A stretch of 64,000 nt of DNA from Allacma fusca (taxonomy: Eukaryota; Arthropoda; Collembola; Symphypleona; Sminthuridae). Shown here piece after piece: positions 36,381-46,051 of this stretch. Position 1 is the first letter of the stretch. Each line of letters opens with the position of its first letter. Location of the stretch: positions 25,110,001 through 25,174,000 of the forward strand of contig OX359246.1 of assembly GCA_947179485.1 (NCBI GenBank), read 5' to 3'. The position numbers and the translations under genes are program-made. The notes beneath the pieces are model-generated. The model was not told where the DNA came from. It worked only from the letters and a program-made list of their open reading frames with translations, and made no database searches.

Positions 36381-36835
36381 CTGCAGAAGTCGAAGACGAC
36401 TTATTGAAAGATTTACTGATTGTAAATATTCCCGATATGGATGTTACCCAAAATGTAAGTAATATTCCTGTACCCATTGAAGAAGTAGTGAATGATGAAA
36501 TTCCAGTTGCTGACGCTGATAACGACGCTGTACCCATTATTGACGAAGTTAATAATGGAGGGAATGACGATATTCCAGTCCATATACCTCCTGTCAATGA
36601 GAGATATTTTATTCCTGATATAATCACAGGTAGATCTAATGTTCCTGTAACTTCCAGGGCTACAAGTAGAGTAAATAGAGTTCCTTCAAGAGCTTGTGAT
36701 GTAGCTAGTACAACTACCTCTAGGTCTGGTAGAATTAGTCGTCCTGTAAATTGTTTGAATGTTGATCCTAAATTGGTGTCTTACAAAGTTTTCAGTGTAT
36801 TTAATAATATGGTCCATTATTTGGCTCAAATGTAA
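36368..36835 (+). CDS. Acidic ORF overlapping the integrase end
   Basis: 155 residues in a different frame. The ATG overlaps the last codons of pol (13 bp). It is strongly acidic with repeated IPV/PIxE phrases (VPIEEVVNDEIPVADADNDA) and ends in a basic SRSGRISRPVN segment like the usual tail of gypsy pol. It may therefore be the true pol C-terminus displaced by a frameshift, or a separate small protein made by re-initiation. No domain is recognised. Confidence 0.55.
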   Translation: MSQLAAEVEDDLLKDLLIVNIPDMDVTQNVSNIPVPIEEVVNDEIPVADADNDAVPIIDEVNNGGNDDIPVHIPPVNERYFIPDIITGRSNVPVTSRATSRVNRVPSRACDVASTTTSRSGRISRPVNCLNVDPKLVSYKVFSVFNNMVHYLAQM

Positions 36836-36843
36836 TGATGTAG

Positions 36844-37626
36844 ATGGATTCCCCACCATATATTGAAGAAATTACCCTTAGCTCTGACGATGATAGTAGC
36901 CTTGATTCAGATATGGTGAGGGAGATTGAGCAACAGTTGGGTTCACCGATCTCAGCTACTACTGAAATAATTACGGAAGCTGACCTCCAAGAAGTGAAAG
37001 ATATGGATACAAATAACAATGAGATTGCAGAGACAGCCGAACCAGAATGGAAACGACAAGGTTTCAAAAGCTCTCCAAAGCTTGGTTTCGTACGGGCTAG
37101 ATACCGTATTCAAGGAAACTTTGAATACGAATCGAAGGACGAACGCGGGCTGAGTCCGACCTGGTCTACAACAAGCGAGGAGTCAGTAGATTTCTACGTC
37201 CCAATCTCTGATGCTACTCCTGAACAACTTGCTCGGGATACCGTTAGCGTGTTAGCCTCGCAGTTCCCAAAGCTTACTGTAAATGCATCTCGTAATAGTG
37301 AGGATAGTCTCGCTAGCTCCAGTGCAATTATTAATCCTTTGTTTGCTCCTACTGTTGCTAATTCTGACGCTATTGTTGTACATACCCCTGATCCGAGACC
37401 CCAAATTAAAATTACTTATAGGTACTGTAAGCCACGAAATCCTTCAAGCACAGGAGGTCGAGTAATTACTTCTGTTCCGCTACTTTCATTCGGTCGCCCG
37501 CACGCTATGTCGAAACCTCAGAGGCGCCGGCCGAATAAGTTGTATAAGTGCCGAATTTGTTTAACCGCCGGTAGGACTGAGAACTTACGTCATTTGATTG
37601 ATCTTTGCCCATTTGTGGCAAAATAA
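36844..37626 (+). CDS. Accessory ORF with C-terminal zinc-finger-like motif
   Basis: An intact 260-residue frame starting 8 bases after the preceding stop. The N-terminal about 100 residues are acidic and Ser-rich; the middle is Ser/Thr/Pro-rich with VRARYRIQGNFEYES. The C-terminus is basic (KPQRRRPNKLYK) and followed by CRICLTAGRTENLRHLIDLC, a C-x2-C...H...C arrangement that could bind zinc. In position it takes the place of env in errantivirus-like elements, yet it has no signal peptide or membrane span. It could be a nucleic-acid-binding accessory protein. Its frame is open although pol is broken. Confidence 0.6.
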   Translation: MDSPPYIEEITLSSDDDSSLDSDMVREIEQQLGSPISATTEIITEADLQEVKDMDTNNNEIAETAEPEWKRQGFKSSPKLGFVRARYRIQGNFEYESKDERGLSPTWSTTSEESVDFYVPISDATPEQLARDTVSVLASQFPKLTVNASRNSEDSLASSSAIINPLFAPTVANSDAIVVHTPDPRPQIKITYRYCKPRNPSSTGGRVITSVPLLSFGRPHAMSKPQRRRPNKLYKCRICLTAGRTENLRHLIDLCPFVAK

Positions 37627-38850
37627 AGTACTGCAACGGATTTAATTCCCGTTTGGTACATATGTCGTAGCCCTGGCTAAATACATTATAGGTACATATA
37701 TATAATGTCATGAATAAATGTTGCAAAATATCTAGGAAACTAATACCAACATTTTTATTTGAGCCCCATAGGACTAAATACCATACTTGGAAGGTATTTT
37801 TGATAGTATATTCATGTCTTGCCATTATGTCTAACACCCGGATAATTAATGTTGAAATTTCGGAAACATGTCATGTATGTATTCCCATGTAACTTAATGC
37901 ACTAAGCCCAATTAAGTTAATTTACCAACTTTTCTCAGAAACGAGTACCAAGATCTTGCTTAGAGTATCTCGTCTTCAAGTGTACTAGTATAGTGTACTT
38001 ATTAGTGGTGGACTCATAGTTTGCCATTAGGACTACGACCCGCAAATTTAGCAATGAAAATTCGGAAGTATGGCATATATGTATTTACATGTAACTTAAG
38101 GCACTAAACCTAACGATGTTTTTTTACCATTTTTTCTCAGAAACGAATACCAAGATCCTCATTAGAGTAACTCGTTTTCAAGTGTACTAGTATAATGTAC
38201 TTATTAGTGGTGGACTCATAGTTTGCCATTAGGACTACGACCCGGAAATTTAACAATGAAAATTCGGGAGTACGTCATGTATGTATTCACATGTAACTTA
38301 AGGCACTAAGCCTAAGGAAGTTTATTTACTAACTTTCCTCATAAACGAGTACCAAGATCTTGATTAGAGTATCTCGTTTTCAAGGGTACTAGTATAGGGT
38401 ACTTATTCGAGGTGGACTCATAGTTTGCCATTACGACTACGACCCGGAAATTTAACAATGAAAATTCGGGAGTATGTCATGTATGTATTCACATGTAACT
38501 TTAGGCACTTTAGCCTAACCATGTTTATTTACCAACTTTTCTCAGAAACGAATGCCAAGATCCTAATTATAGTATCTCATCTGCAAGGATACTATAACAG
38601 GGTACTTATTCGTGGTATACTCATAGGTTGCCATTAAGTATACGACCCGGAAATTCGGAGTTGAAATTTTTGGACTTACACCGAATAGGTATTTACATGT
38701 AACCTTATTGTATGAAATACTATGTTAATAATGTGCTTTTGAGTAATTGGAGTAAAGTAGTAGTATTGCTTACATAAGTTTGAATGTTGGTAAATGTGAT
38801 TATTTGCTTTGCTTTACTAGTAGTTGATTGTTGCTTTAATGTATGCGTAG
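37627..38850. repeat. 202-bp tandem repeat array in the LTR element
   Basis: From about 37,800 to 38,700 a unit of 202-203 bp is repeated about 4.4 times. The block GTGGTGGACTCATAGTTTGCC starts at 38,005, 38,207, 38,409 and 38,612 (last two diverged). Each unit ends TACGACCCGGAAAT. The outer copies are most diverged. No gene lies in the array; a short ORF at 38,425-38,637 is translated repeat. Confidence 0.85.
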
Positions 38851-39270
38851 ATGGCTGATAACTTACGACCCGGAAATAGTTCAGCAGTAGATCAGGTCGC
38901 TATTATTCATGGTCTCCGGACGGTTCGGTACGGCCTGAACCAAGCCACTACTTATCGTTTATTGGCCAGGAATGATGTACTTCACACGCCTCACCGGTTC
39001 TGCACGGCTCCAGAGTATGTCTCAGCTTTGCAGCTCTTAGTGGATAGCGAACCTGATCGAGTCGACGAGGGATTCTTACAAGCACGTTTATTCCTCCGAC
39101 AATTAGCAAACGATGAGTTGCCGGAACAATACTACCTTCCCGCCCCTTCACCAAGTTCTTCCTCAGAGGAAGAAGATGAAGAATTTGCTGCTCGCTTCAT
39201 AAGACTAGTCTCTCCTGCATTTGCTGAGGCCGAGACCGAATCTTCTGAAGAAGAAGATCGAGAAGAATAA
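38851..39270 (+). CDS. Second accessory ORF, acidic C-terminus
   Basis: 139 residues, intact. The N-terminal 85 residues look folded (LNQATTYRLLARNDVLHTP; GFLQARLFLRQLANDEL). The last about 45 are Ser/Glu runs (SSSSEEEDEEF, TESSEEEDREE). The start region overlaps a fragment of the 202-bp repeat (coding LRPGNS). No family recognised. GC content and codon use are higher than in the flanking repeats, supporting real coding. Acidic tails of this kind are common in histone- or capsid-binding proteins, but the function here is unknown. Confidence 0.55.
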   Translation: MADNLRPGNSSAVDQVAIIHGLRTVRYGLNQATTYRLLARNDVLHTPHRFCTAPEYVSALQLLVDSEPDRVDEGFLQARLFLRQLANDELPEQYYLPAPSPSSSSEEEDEEFAARFIRLVSPAFAEAETESSEEEDREE

Positions 39271-39612
39271 GTGATGGCTTAAGCACATGGCATAAATGTT
39301 GAAGTGTGATGTTTGTGACTACAGCTGTGCTTTAGTGTATGAATGATCGTTTAGTAATTGTTGTGTTAGAGGTCAAACGCTGACATATTGTTTTGCTGCT
39401 AGAATTTTACAATTGTTCAAATTGTAGATATAAATTTATCAATGATCATAAATTATACGAATGGAGAATTGTACGAACAAGGTTCGTAAATATAAATGTC
39501 AAAGGGTTTTTGGAAAATAATAGATCTGATCATAAATCAAAATTATGAAAATGTATAGCTTATTTCTGTATTATAGCGCATCTATGGGGTCAGACGCTAC
39601 AGCCGGGAATAG
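39271..39612. other. 3' untranslated part of the LTR element
   Basis: No ORF. A purine tract expected before the 3' LTR is weak (only GCCGGGAATAG directly adjoins it). Confidence 0.4.
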
Positions 39613-39655
39613 TGTAGAGGAAGGAAAATGAGTACGACAGTCGTACATAAGTGTA

Positions 39656-39685
39656 CGACTACCATACATATATGTATGGTAGTCG
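39656..39685. repeat. Perfect 30-bp palindrome at the LTR/viral junction
   Basis: Arms CGACTACCATACATA and their exact inverse. It straddles the end of the 64-bp LTR fragment (39,676) and the first bases of the flanking viral-type sequence; three more pairs follow after one mismatch. Confidence 0.8.
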
Positions 39686-39709
39686 AACATGCGGCGGGTT
39701 TAATAAATC

Positions 39710-39877
39710 ATGCCCAAAACCAATTTCGTGTATTCAACGAAAGAAAAGGAGGCGTGTGGGAAATTCGGGACCAGTAGGAAAAGAGTATTCAAACGGAAAA
39801 CATTAAAGTGTAAGAAGAAAATCTGTCGCTGCCCGAATAAACGAACCAGAAAAGCAAAACGCAAATCTACGCAGTAA
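39710..39877 (+). CDS. Small very basic protein (possible core protein)
   Basis: 55 codons from ATG at 39,710 to TAA at 39,875-39,877, too short for a normal ORF filter. About 40% of residues are Lys or Arg (RKRVFKRKTLKCKKK; KRTRKAKRK). It lies directly upstream of the capsid gene. Adenovirus- and Polinton-type genomes carry small basic core proteins in such positions, so a DNA-packing role is plausible, but sequence alone does not prove it. Confidence 0.45.
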   Translation: MPKTNFVYSTKEKEACGKFGTSRKRVFKRKTLKCKKKICRCPNKRTRKAKRKSTQ

Positions 39878-39897
39878 TTGACACCAACTGTACCATA

Positions 39898-40944
39898 TAT
39901 GGAGACATATCTAATATTTTTGAAGGCTCAGAGAAAACCATTCGCTCTGAGTTAGCACTTTCCAATTTACCATTTACAGAAGTATCTACTGTATCAAGTG
40001 GTGACTACGCAAAATTCTATCCCGTCGTATCCGTGAAAGAAAGTTTCAAACCCATTTCGTTTAATATTATTGGTGACTCAATATGTTACTTGGATTTGTT
40101 CGACTCATTTCTATCACGTAAGTGTAAGCTAACGCTTCAAGACGGAAAATCCTTAGAACCTGATGTTGTGGCACCTGATTCACTACTTTCCATGCAATGT
40201 TCACATCCATGGAAATACATTTTAATGGCCAGCTATTCTCATCGACAGAATATTTACCCGTACCAAGCAATTATAAAAAGACTCCTAAGTACATCACCTC
40301 TTGAAAAGGAGAATGGGCTTTTCAACAAAATTTATTACCCGAACTCCACTAGTGACTCTTTAGTAGTTGGAGATGATGGATTTAAAGTTCGACATGAGTA
40401 ATCAAAAAATAGTCAACATTACACCCTACTGTGTAAAATAGATGCCCGTCGTTTTGCTCAGACACGTTATTTTCCCACAGATACAAGCATTTGGCTAACG
40501 TTGAAACGAAGTCTTCCTGAATTTTGTCTTACAATCGCCTGAACTAAAAAGACCGGTTACAACGGCATGCTTTATGCATACCAAATAATTGAATCTGTTC
40601 TTCAATATAAGAAGACAATTGTTGCTGAGGAAATAGTCGATCTGCATCGGAAATATCTCTCAACTGGCGGAACATTCAAGTATTCTGTGAATGAAAGCGA
40701 AGTACATACCTACACTATTGGTGCAGGACTCTCATCTAATATATCAGATGCAGTTATCACCAGTCGCATACAAACAATGCTTGTACTAGGAATGGTAAAG
40801 AGTTATGCATTTGCTGGAGCTGTTAACCAGACCGCATTCAATTTCCAACACTTCAATCTAATGAAACTTAATGTGTGCATTAATAATGAAACTCAAAGCT
40901 TTAAAACAATTCCGTCTAATTTTAACGAAACTGAAAACGATTAG
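39898..40944 (+). pseudogene. Polinton/Maverick major capsid protein (pseudogene)
   Basis: One plus-strand frame of about 340 codons. Features of the Polinton double jelly-roll capsid protein (arthropod homologues are often named 'F54H12.2-like') are visible in order: SELALSNLPFTEV at the N-terminus, YAKFYPVVSV, DSICYLDLFDSFLSRKCKL, VAPDSLLSMQCSH, NIYPYQAIIKRLL, then RFAQTRYFP, and near the end VHTYTIGAGL and FAGAVNQTAFNFQHFNLMKL. The last parallels the usual 'F.G....NPFNF.H.NL' string. Only two nonsense codons interrupt it: TAA at 40,399 and TGA at 40,540. No clear start codon remains. The product would form the capsid shell. Confidence 0.82.
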
Positions 40945-41349
40945 TTAATTGGTTTGCACTCTTAAAAAGGCTGCCTCAGATCCCCGTTTAGGAATGGAAT
41001 TAATAAAATGAACTACTTAAAAGGTATACATTGATTTGCATATTTGTAACACTAACAGTATATCATTATCAGCAGTATTATCAATAATCATTAATTAATT
41101 AATTATTTCGCGTATAAGAAACTTTCTTATCGCATTTGAATTTATGCACTCATTAACCAACGTCTTTTCCCTGAATAAAAATGGGCAGATTAAGATCAGC
41201 ACGAAATTTTGATAACCACTCACGGAATCCATGTTATTATCTTATCAGTTTATCAAGGCTTGCTAGAGATCGATAAAAATAAATGGATAAGTACTTCATA
41301 CTAGTTGTATTATTAATTCATTTATTTGATAACAATAAACTCATCATCA
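40945..41349. other. Spacer between capsid and protease genes
   Basis: AT-rich, including a TAATTAATTAATTA run near 41,090. No coding frame seen. Confidence 0.5.
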
Positions 41350-41886
41350 ATGGAGGAGGCTTTTAGTACATTATTTTGTAAGTATAAGTTTTGAACCCCA
41401 TTTTATGTTGTTTCGACAAATAACCTTAAAGACATTGTTCAATCAAACAACCAGTGTATCTATCCTATAGCAATTTGTCAAAACACTTTGCAAAGTGGAA
41501 CCGCAGGAGAACACTGGGTTGCATGGTTTGTGTAAGATAAGAATCGAAGTGAGTTTTTCGACTGTAACCGGCTTTCTGCGAATCAGTACAACATAGAATT
41601 GCCAACTGAACACATTGTAATTGAAAATCGTCGACAACTACAGCATTCATCGTCGTACTATTGTGAAGCCTACTGTGCATACTTTTTAATATGTAGACTG
41701 CTTGGGATATCATACGAACAAATCATGCCACTTTTTACTCCTAGCCTAATTCATAATGATTTTATTGTAAAAATATTTGTTAACGGTATTTCAAACTTTT
41801 CACCAACACATGTATACTCTTGTAATTACGCTCAACATAATAGTTGTAAAAATAATTGTAGCTATTTTATAAAACACTGTCGCTAA
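41350..41886 (+). pseudogene. Adenovirus-type cysteine protease of the Polinton module (pseudogene)
   Basis: A single frame of about 178 codons from ATG at 41,350, with TGA near 41,392 and TAA at 41,533. The pattern FYVVSTNNL, then GEHWVAWF (catalytic His), EFFDC, then SSYYCEAYCAYFLICRLLG (catalytic Cys region; canonical 'CG.YCLYFL') and HNDFIVKIFV follows the C5/Ulp1-like maturation proteases of adenoviruses and Polintons. This enzyme cleaves virion proteins during particle maturation. Its place right after the capsid gene is typical of Polinton morphogenesis blocks. Confidence 0.78.
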
Positions 41887-41958
41887 CTTGTGTTTTCAAT
41901 AAATAAATTTACTTTTTTGTAAAAGTTTCATTTGAGTTTCAAACATCAATTGAAGAGC

Positions 41959-42600
41959 ATGGATCTACTCAGCTTCAGGCTTATTACACCCAGTAATATT
42001 TTAGTGCTCGGACCTTCAAATGTTGGTAACACACAGTGTCATTGATTTGATACGAAATCGGGGAAACGTTTTCGATAACCCCCGAAAAGTCATATAATGT
42101 TACAACGATTACCAACCTGTTTTCGATTCACTTTCGAAAATCAAGAAGGATATAGTATTTAGCTCCGAAACTTATCAAATTGACGATATAGTGACTAATC
42201 CGTGTTTAGCAATTATTGTCGATTTTCAGTACCAAATTGCGAATAATTAGTTAATCCGTGACTTAGTCACCAAATACTTTATCCGTTGTGGTCATCATCT
42301 TGGAGTTACCTTTATTTCGATTTGGCAAAACGCATTAGAAAAGCAGTTCCAAAAATTTCAATAAGCGGTCATTATGTTATCTTGTTCAATCAAAAACGAG
42401 ATAAAAACATGATTGTAAATTTTGATACCCAGTGCTGCCCTCACCAGATTGCGTTTCTAGAATCAGCATTTAATTAAGCAGTAAGGAAAAGACCGTTTGG
42501 GTATCTCCTTTTAAATTTTCATCCACACGAAAAATCACAGTTTTGGGTACGGTCGGATATTTACCCTAAAGACAGTTGTGAGATCTATATCCCCGCTTGA
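41959..42600 (+). pseudogene. FtsK/HerA-type genome-packaging ATPase (pseudogene)
   Basis: Starts MDLLSFRLITPSNILVLGPS at 41,959. The Walker A loop reads GPSNVGNT, with the essential Lys lost (normal GPTGSGKT). A Walker B-like IIVDF follows near 42,220. After a frame change come GHHLGVTFISIWQN, then GHYVILFNQKRDKN and ESAFN, the 'H.I.LF...RDK..I' region of Polinton ATPases, and finally a GYLLLNFHP-like end. At least three stops and two frameshifts are present. The ancestral enzyme would pump DNA into the capsid. Confidence 0.72.
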
Positions 42601-42606
42601 ATTGAA

Positions 42607-42948
42607 ATGAGTAAACGTTTCTGCAAGAACGCTGTGTTTTTACAAAACGTTTCAACAAAACCGTCACCTGCTTTTGAAGAAGCACTGAATAATTGTTCGC
42701 CAGAAAAATCAGTCATTGCCGAAACTCTTTTGAATTATAAATTTTTCGTTCCTGGTGCGAATTTCAACAAGAACGTAACAAAACGTACAGACATATTTCT
42801 TCGGAAGCTTTCGCGCAACAAAGTGAAGACAACAACAATTTTCAGGAGAAACAAGGATATTGTTCAAGCATTACTTGAATCAATGTTTCAACAGATTATT
42901 ATAACTGAAATAATTTATAACATATGCAAGTATTGCGAAACAACCTAG
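42607..42948 (+). CDS. Small Polinton-type protein after the ATPase
   Basis: 113 residues, intact. An N-terminal NAVFLQNVSTKPSPAFEEAL helix, a central LLNYKFF segment and a basic RKLSRNKVKTTTIFRRNK stretch resemble the about 110-residue proteins found in arthropod Polintons and adintovirus-like elements (pattern 'NA.FL..L.....Q...L' then basic 'R.L......K'). The function of that family is not known to me. Unlike its upstream neighbours it has no stop. Confidence 0.45.
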   Translation: MSKRFCKNAVFLQNVSTKPSPAFEEALNNCSPEKSVIAETLLNYKFFVPGANFNKNVTKRTDIFLRKLSRNKVKTTTIFRRNKDIVQALLESMFQQIIITEIIYNICKYCETT

Positions 42949-42989
42949 TCGAAAAATTAAACATCAATACAATCAACCATTATGTTCCC

Positions 42990-45900
42990 CCAATTTAAAC
43001 AGATTTGTTCACATTAGGGTACCAGTCGAAAGACCACCTGTTAGAACATACCTGGACGACGAAATGACCACATTCATGTTTCCCAAGGTAGAATTCAAGC
43101 CAGGTAAAGATGCCCCTAAACAGCATTCGCAACAGCTGAACTCCCGACCAACAGGTTTGGAGGGGACACGATCGCCACACTCATGCAGTACGCGCATCTC
43201 AACGCAGCAACTTATCTTCAGTCCTACAGTAGGAGACTGGATTAAAAATTAAACAGCAGAACGAAGATTTGGAGAAAACGAGCCCTATCAGAAGACTGGG
43301 ACGATTTCAGCGAGCAATTTTTACAAAGATTCGCAATTACAGAACCAAAGATCCGTACGCTCATGGAAAGGCGCAAGATGCAACCAGATGAATATCCATG
43401 TGCGTTCAAAGACGCAAAATTGGTACTGATCAACAGAGTTGACAGGTTCCTTCCAGATCGGGAGAAGATCCGATTAATTCGTGGAGGATCAACACCCGAA
43501 TATGTAGTGGTATGTAAAGGTTGGGAAGCAGACAACGTACCGGATTTCATATACGCCATCCAGAAATACAACGAGAATCGCAAGACGGAAGGACTGGAAT
43601 CCATAGAGACAATATTCGTGAAAGTTTAACAAATGTTGGAACAATTCACAGCAGGTATGAAGCCAGTACCAATGGAAACGGAAATAGTAAAAGTAGCAGC
43701 CATACGGGATAACAGGAGTTTTAACGACCCAAGCCACGCAACAATAACCAACGAGGTTAGGTCAAGGGAACTTCAAAAACTCACGCAAAAACAGCCCAGG
43801 TTGCGAGAAAAAAACAATTAGGAAACTCGGAGCCGTATTGACAACAGGGATTACCGATACCCATCACCAAATATGGACCGAGGAAATTTTAACAACGGAC
43901 GAAGATCACTTACGCTAGCCAAATCATATAATAACATGAACAGAGAAAGACCTCAGTACCGGAACGACGGATATGACCAGACAAGTCAACGGTACCCACC
44001 AAGGAACCAAAAATTTAGCTCAGGTCGATGTCCAAACAAAGGTTTCAACGGCAGCAACTGTAGCAACCGGTGCATTGAACGTTCAGCTCATGGATCCAAA
44101 TTATAATCAAGCCTACAACAGCTTAAACAACTAGGGTTTTTACTAAAACCAAGGCTTCACACAACCACATGGCTACATTCCAAACCAAGGATACCCGCCA
44201 AATCAAGGTTACGGACCAACGCAAGGTTTTAAACCACCCCAGCGGCTGGTGCCACCTCAAACCTTTGCGCCACAACAGAGTAATGGACCAACACCCATGA
44301 CCACCTACAACAATCTAGCTCCAAAAACAATCCAAAACAACCCACCAAATCACCAACAACAGGGATACCAACAGAACTACAGACAAGGAGGCCAAGAACA
44401 ATTCCAGGGCAACAACAATGGCAAAAGGAGCTGAAGTAACTGAAGAGACCGGAAATATCAAAGTATGGACAGAGCTAGCACTTGGAATGGTCGTCCAGAA
44501 TACCCGGGGCAGCCACAAACTGTGCCAGGCCAACTCGCATTGGAGCCAGCACAAAGTAAGATGCGATGCAACGGACGTTGAGATCCAGACCATGTCAAAA
44601 GAAATTTCTCAAACAGGCCCAGCTAGTCCATACCCTTCGGAAAACTCCAGAAGGGGGTTCACCTCAATAACCGGATACCTACAGGAACGAATAAATGAAA
44701 TAATAGCGAAACTTGAAGGGAAGGAGTCGCACGAAGAAGCCAAATTGGAAATTGTAGATCTTAATCCATGCCGCATAGCAAAAGACAACAAATCAACATT
44801 ACACGTTCAAATCTGTTGTATGATAATACACCTATTGTTAGATTCAGGAGCTACCAGGTGATGTATTCAAAGGAATGTAATACCAGAATGTTCACAAATC
44901 AAGGATGTACCACGCACACTAACAGTTTCATTTGCAAACACAGAAATGGTAAATCCCATCTGTTTGACAAGATATACAGTGATGATAGAAAAGGTTCAAC
45001 TATTATTTAAAGGTCCCGTCATGGAAGAACTTTAGTCAAAAATGATTATTGGAGAAGACCTTATGACAAAATATGGGATAACACATATATTTCAAAAATC
45101 TAGAACAAACATCAAGAAATTCGGAGCGACATGTTTCGCATAGTACCATTGGGCAGAGATACTTACCCATATATGGGGAAAAGAAAAACTGACACGAAAG
45201 TGTTCTGATCGGTCTTCGAATTTACAACAGCGAAACGACCACAAAAATAAATTTCAAGACTAAAGAGGCAGTCACAATTCCAGCTTATGGACATTTCAAG
45301 GTACCAATCCACGTTACGAAAAGAATCACAAGGGATTTTTACTTGGAAGCATCAGAAAAGCTGTATAGCAATAGTATTTACGAGGCAGTAGTTTTACCAA
45401 GAAAAGAACTCCTTGCATACGTATTTAATCCAGCACTATGTCCTTAAACAATGTATAAATAGACAACAATAGGTCATGCAGAGGAAAGTTCTGATCTCAT
45501 CAAGATCAAACGCAACCAGCTTCGAGATACCAGCGAAAGACTCACTCAAGAACTGGACTGCTTTGACATTTTTGACGAACTAGGAGAAGAAGAAAGGAGC
45601 ATTTGTTGTGAACTTCTGATACGATACCCGGAATCCTTCGCGTTTAGCAAGGCTGATTTTTATAGAACCAGGATGGGTCGATTCCATCAGAATTCACACA
45701 GATAATAATCCACCTGATCAAGCAAATCCTTTCCCAAGCTCGCCAGTGAAGCGACAGAAAGAACGGGAGGAGGTTCAGAAGATGTTAGATGCGGACATAA
45801 TTAACGAAGTCAATGAACCTCACAGCAGTCCATTATTTCTAATAAAGAGGAAGGACGGAACCTTCAGTTCATTCGTTGATTACAGAGCACTGCACAAAAC

Positions 45901-46051
45901 CATTGAAGATGAAGTCTACCCTTTAGCAAGGATTGACGATACATTTATGCAATTTGGAAAATCTGCAATGTTTGACAGGCTTGACATGAAGTCAGGATTC
46001 TTACAGTTACTAATTCACGAGGATGACCAAGTAATCTGTGGCTTTTTCTAA
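42990..46051 (+). pseudogene. Decayed Ty3/gypsy-like gag-pol remnant (copy B)
   Basis: This copy extends further upstream than copy A. Positions 43,270-43,629 read as gag (WDDFSEQFLQRFAITEPKIR; later VVVCKGWEADNVPDFIYAIQ), and 44,160-44,434 is Q/N/P-rich. Positions 44,418-44,861 end in the protease-like LLLDSGATR. Positions 45,746-46,051 are an open RT N-terminal stretch (SSPLFLIKRKDGTF, VDYRALHK, FDRLDMKSGFLQL). It truncates at the same point as copy A, and stops and frameshifts are mostly shared. It begins about 40 bp after the last Polinton ORF. Confidence 0.8.

Larger units (their letters stand above)
29897..39676 (+). mobile_element. Gypsy-like LTR retrotransposon with three extra ORFs
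   Basis: A 64-bp sequence starting TGTAGAGGAAGGAAAATG is identical at 29,897-29,960 and 39,613-39,676, and brackets gag, pol and extra ORFs on the plus strand. The first copy continues into a promoter-bearing LTR; the second stops after 64 bp, so the 3' LTR is truncated and its target duplication is lost. The order gag, protease, RT, RNase H, integrase is that of Ty3/gypsy elements. Gag is open, but pol has two frameshifts and at least four nonsense codons. Confidence 0.8.

Noticed and set aside
38425-38637. ORF of 70 codons in the LTR element
   Set aside because: Lies entirely in the 202-bp tandem array.
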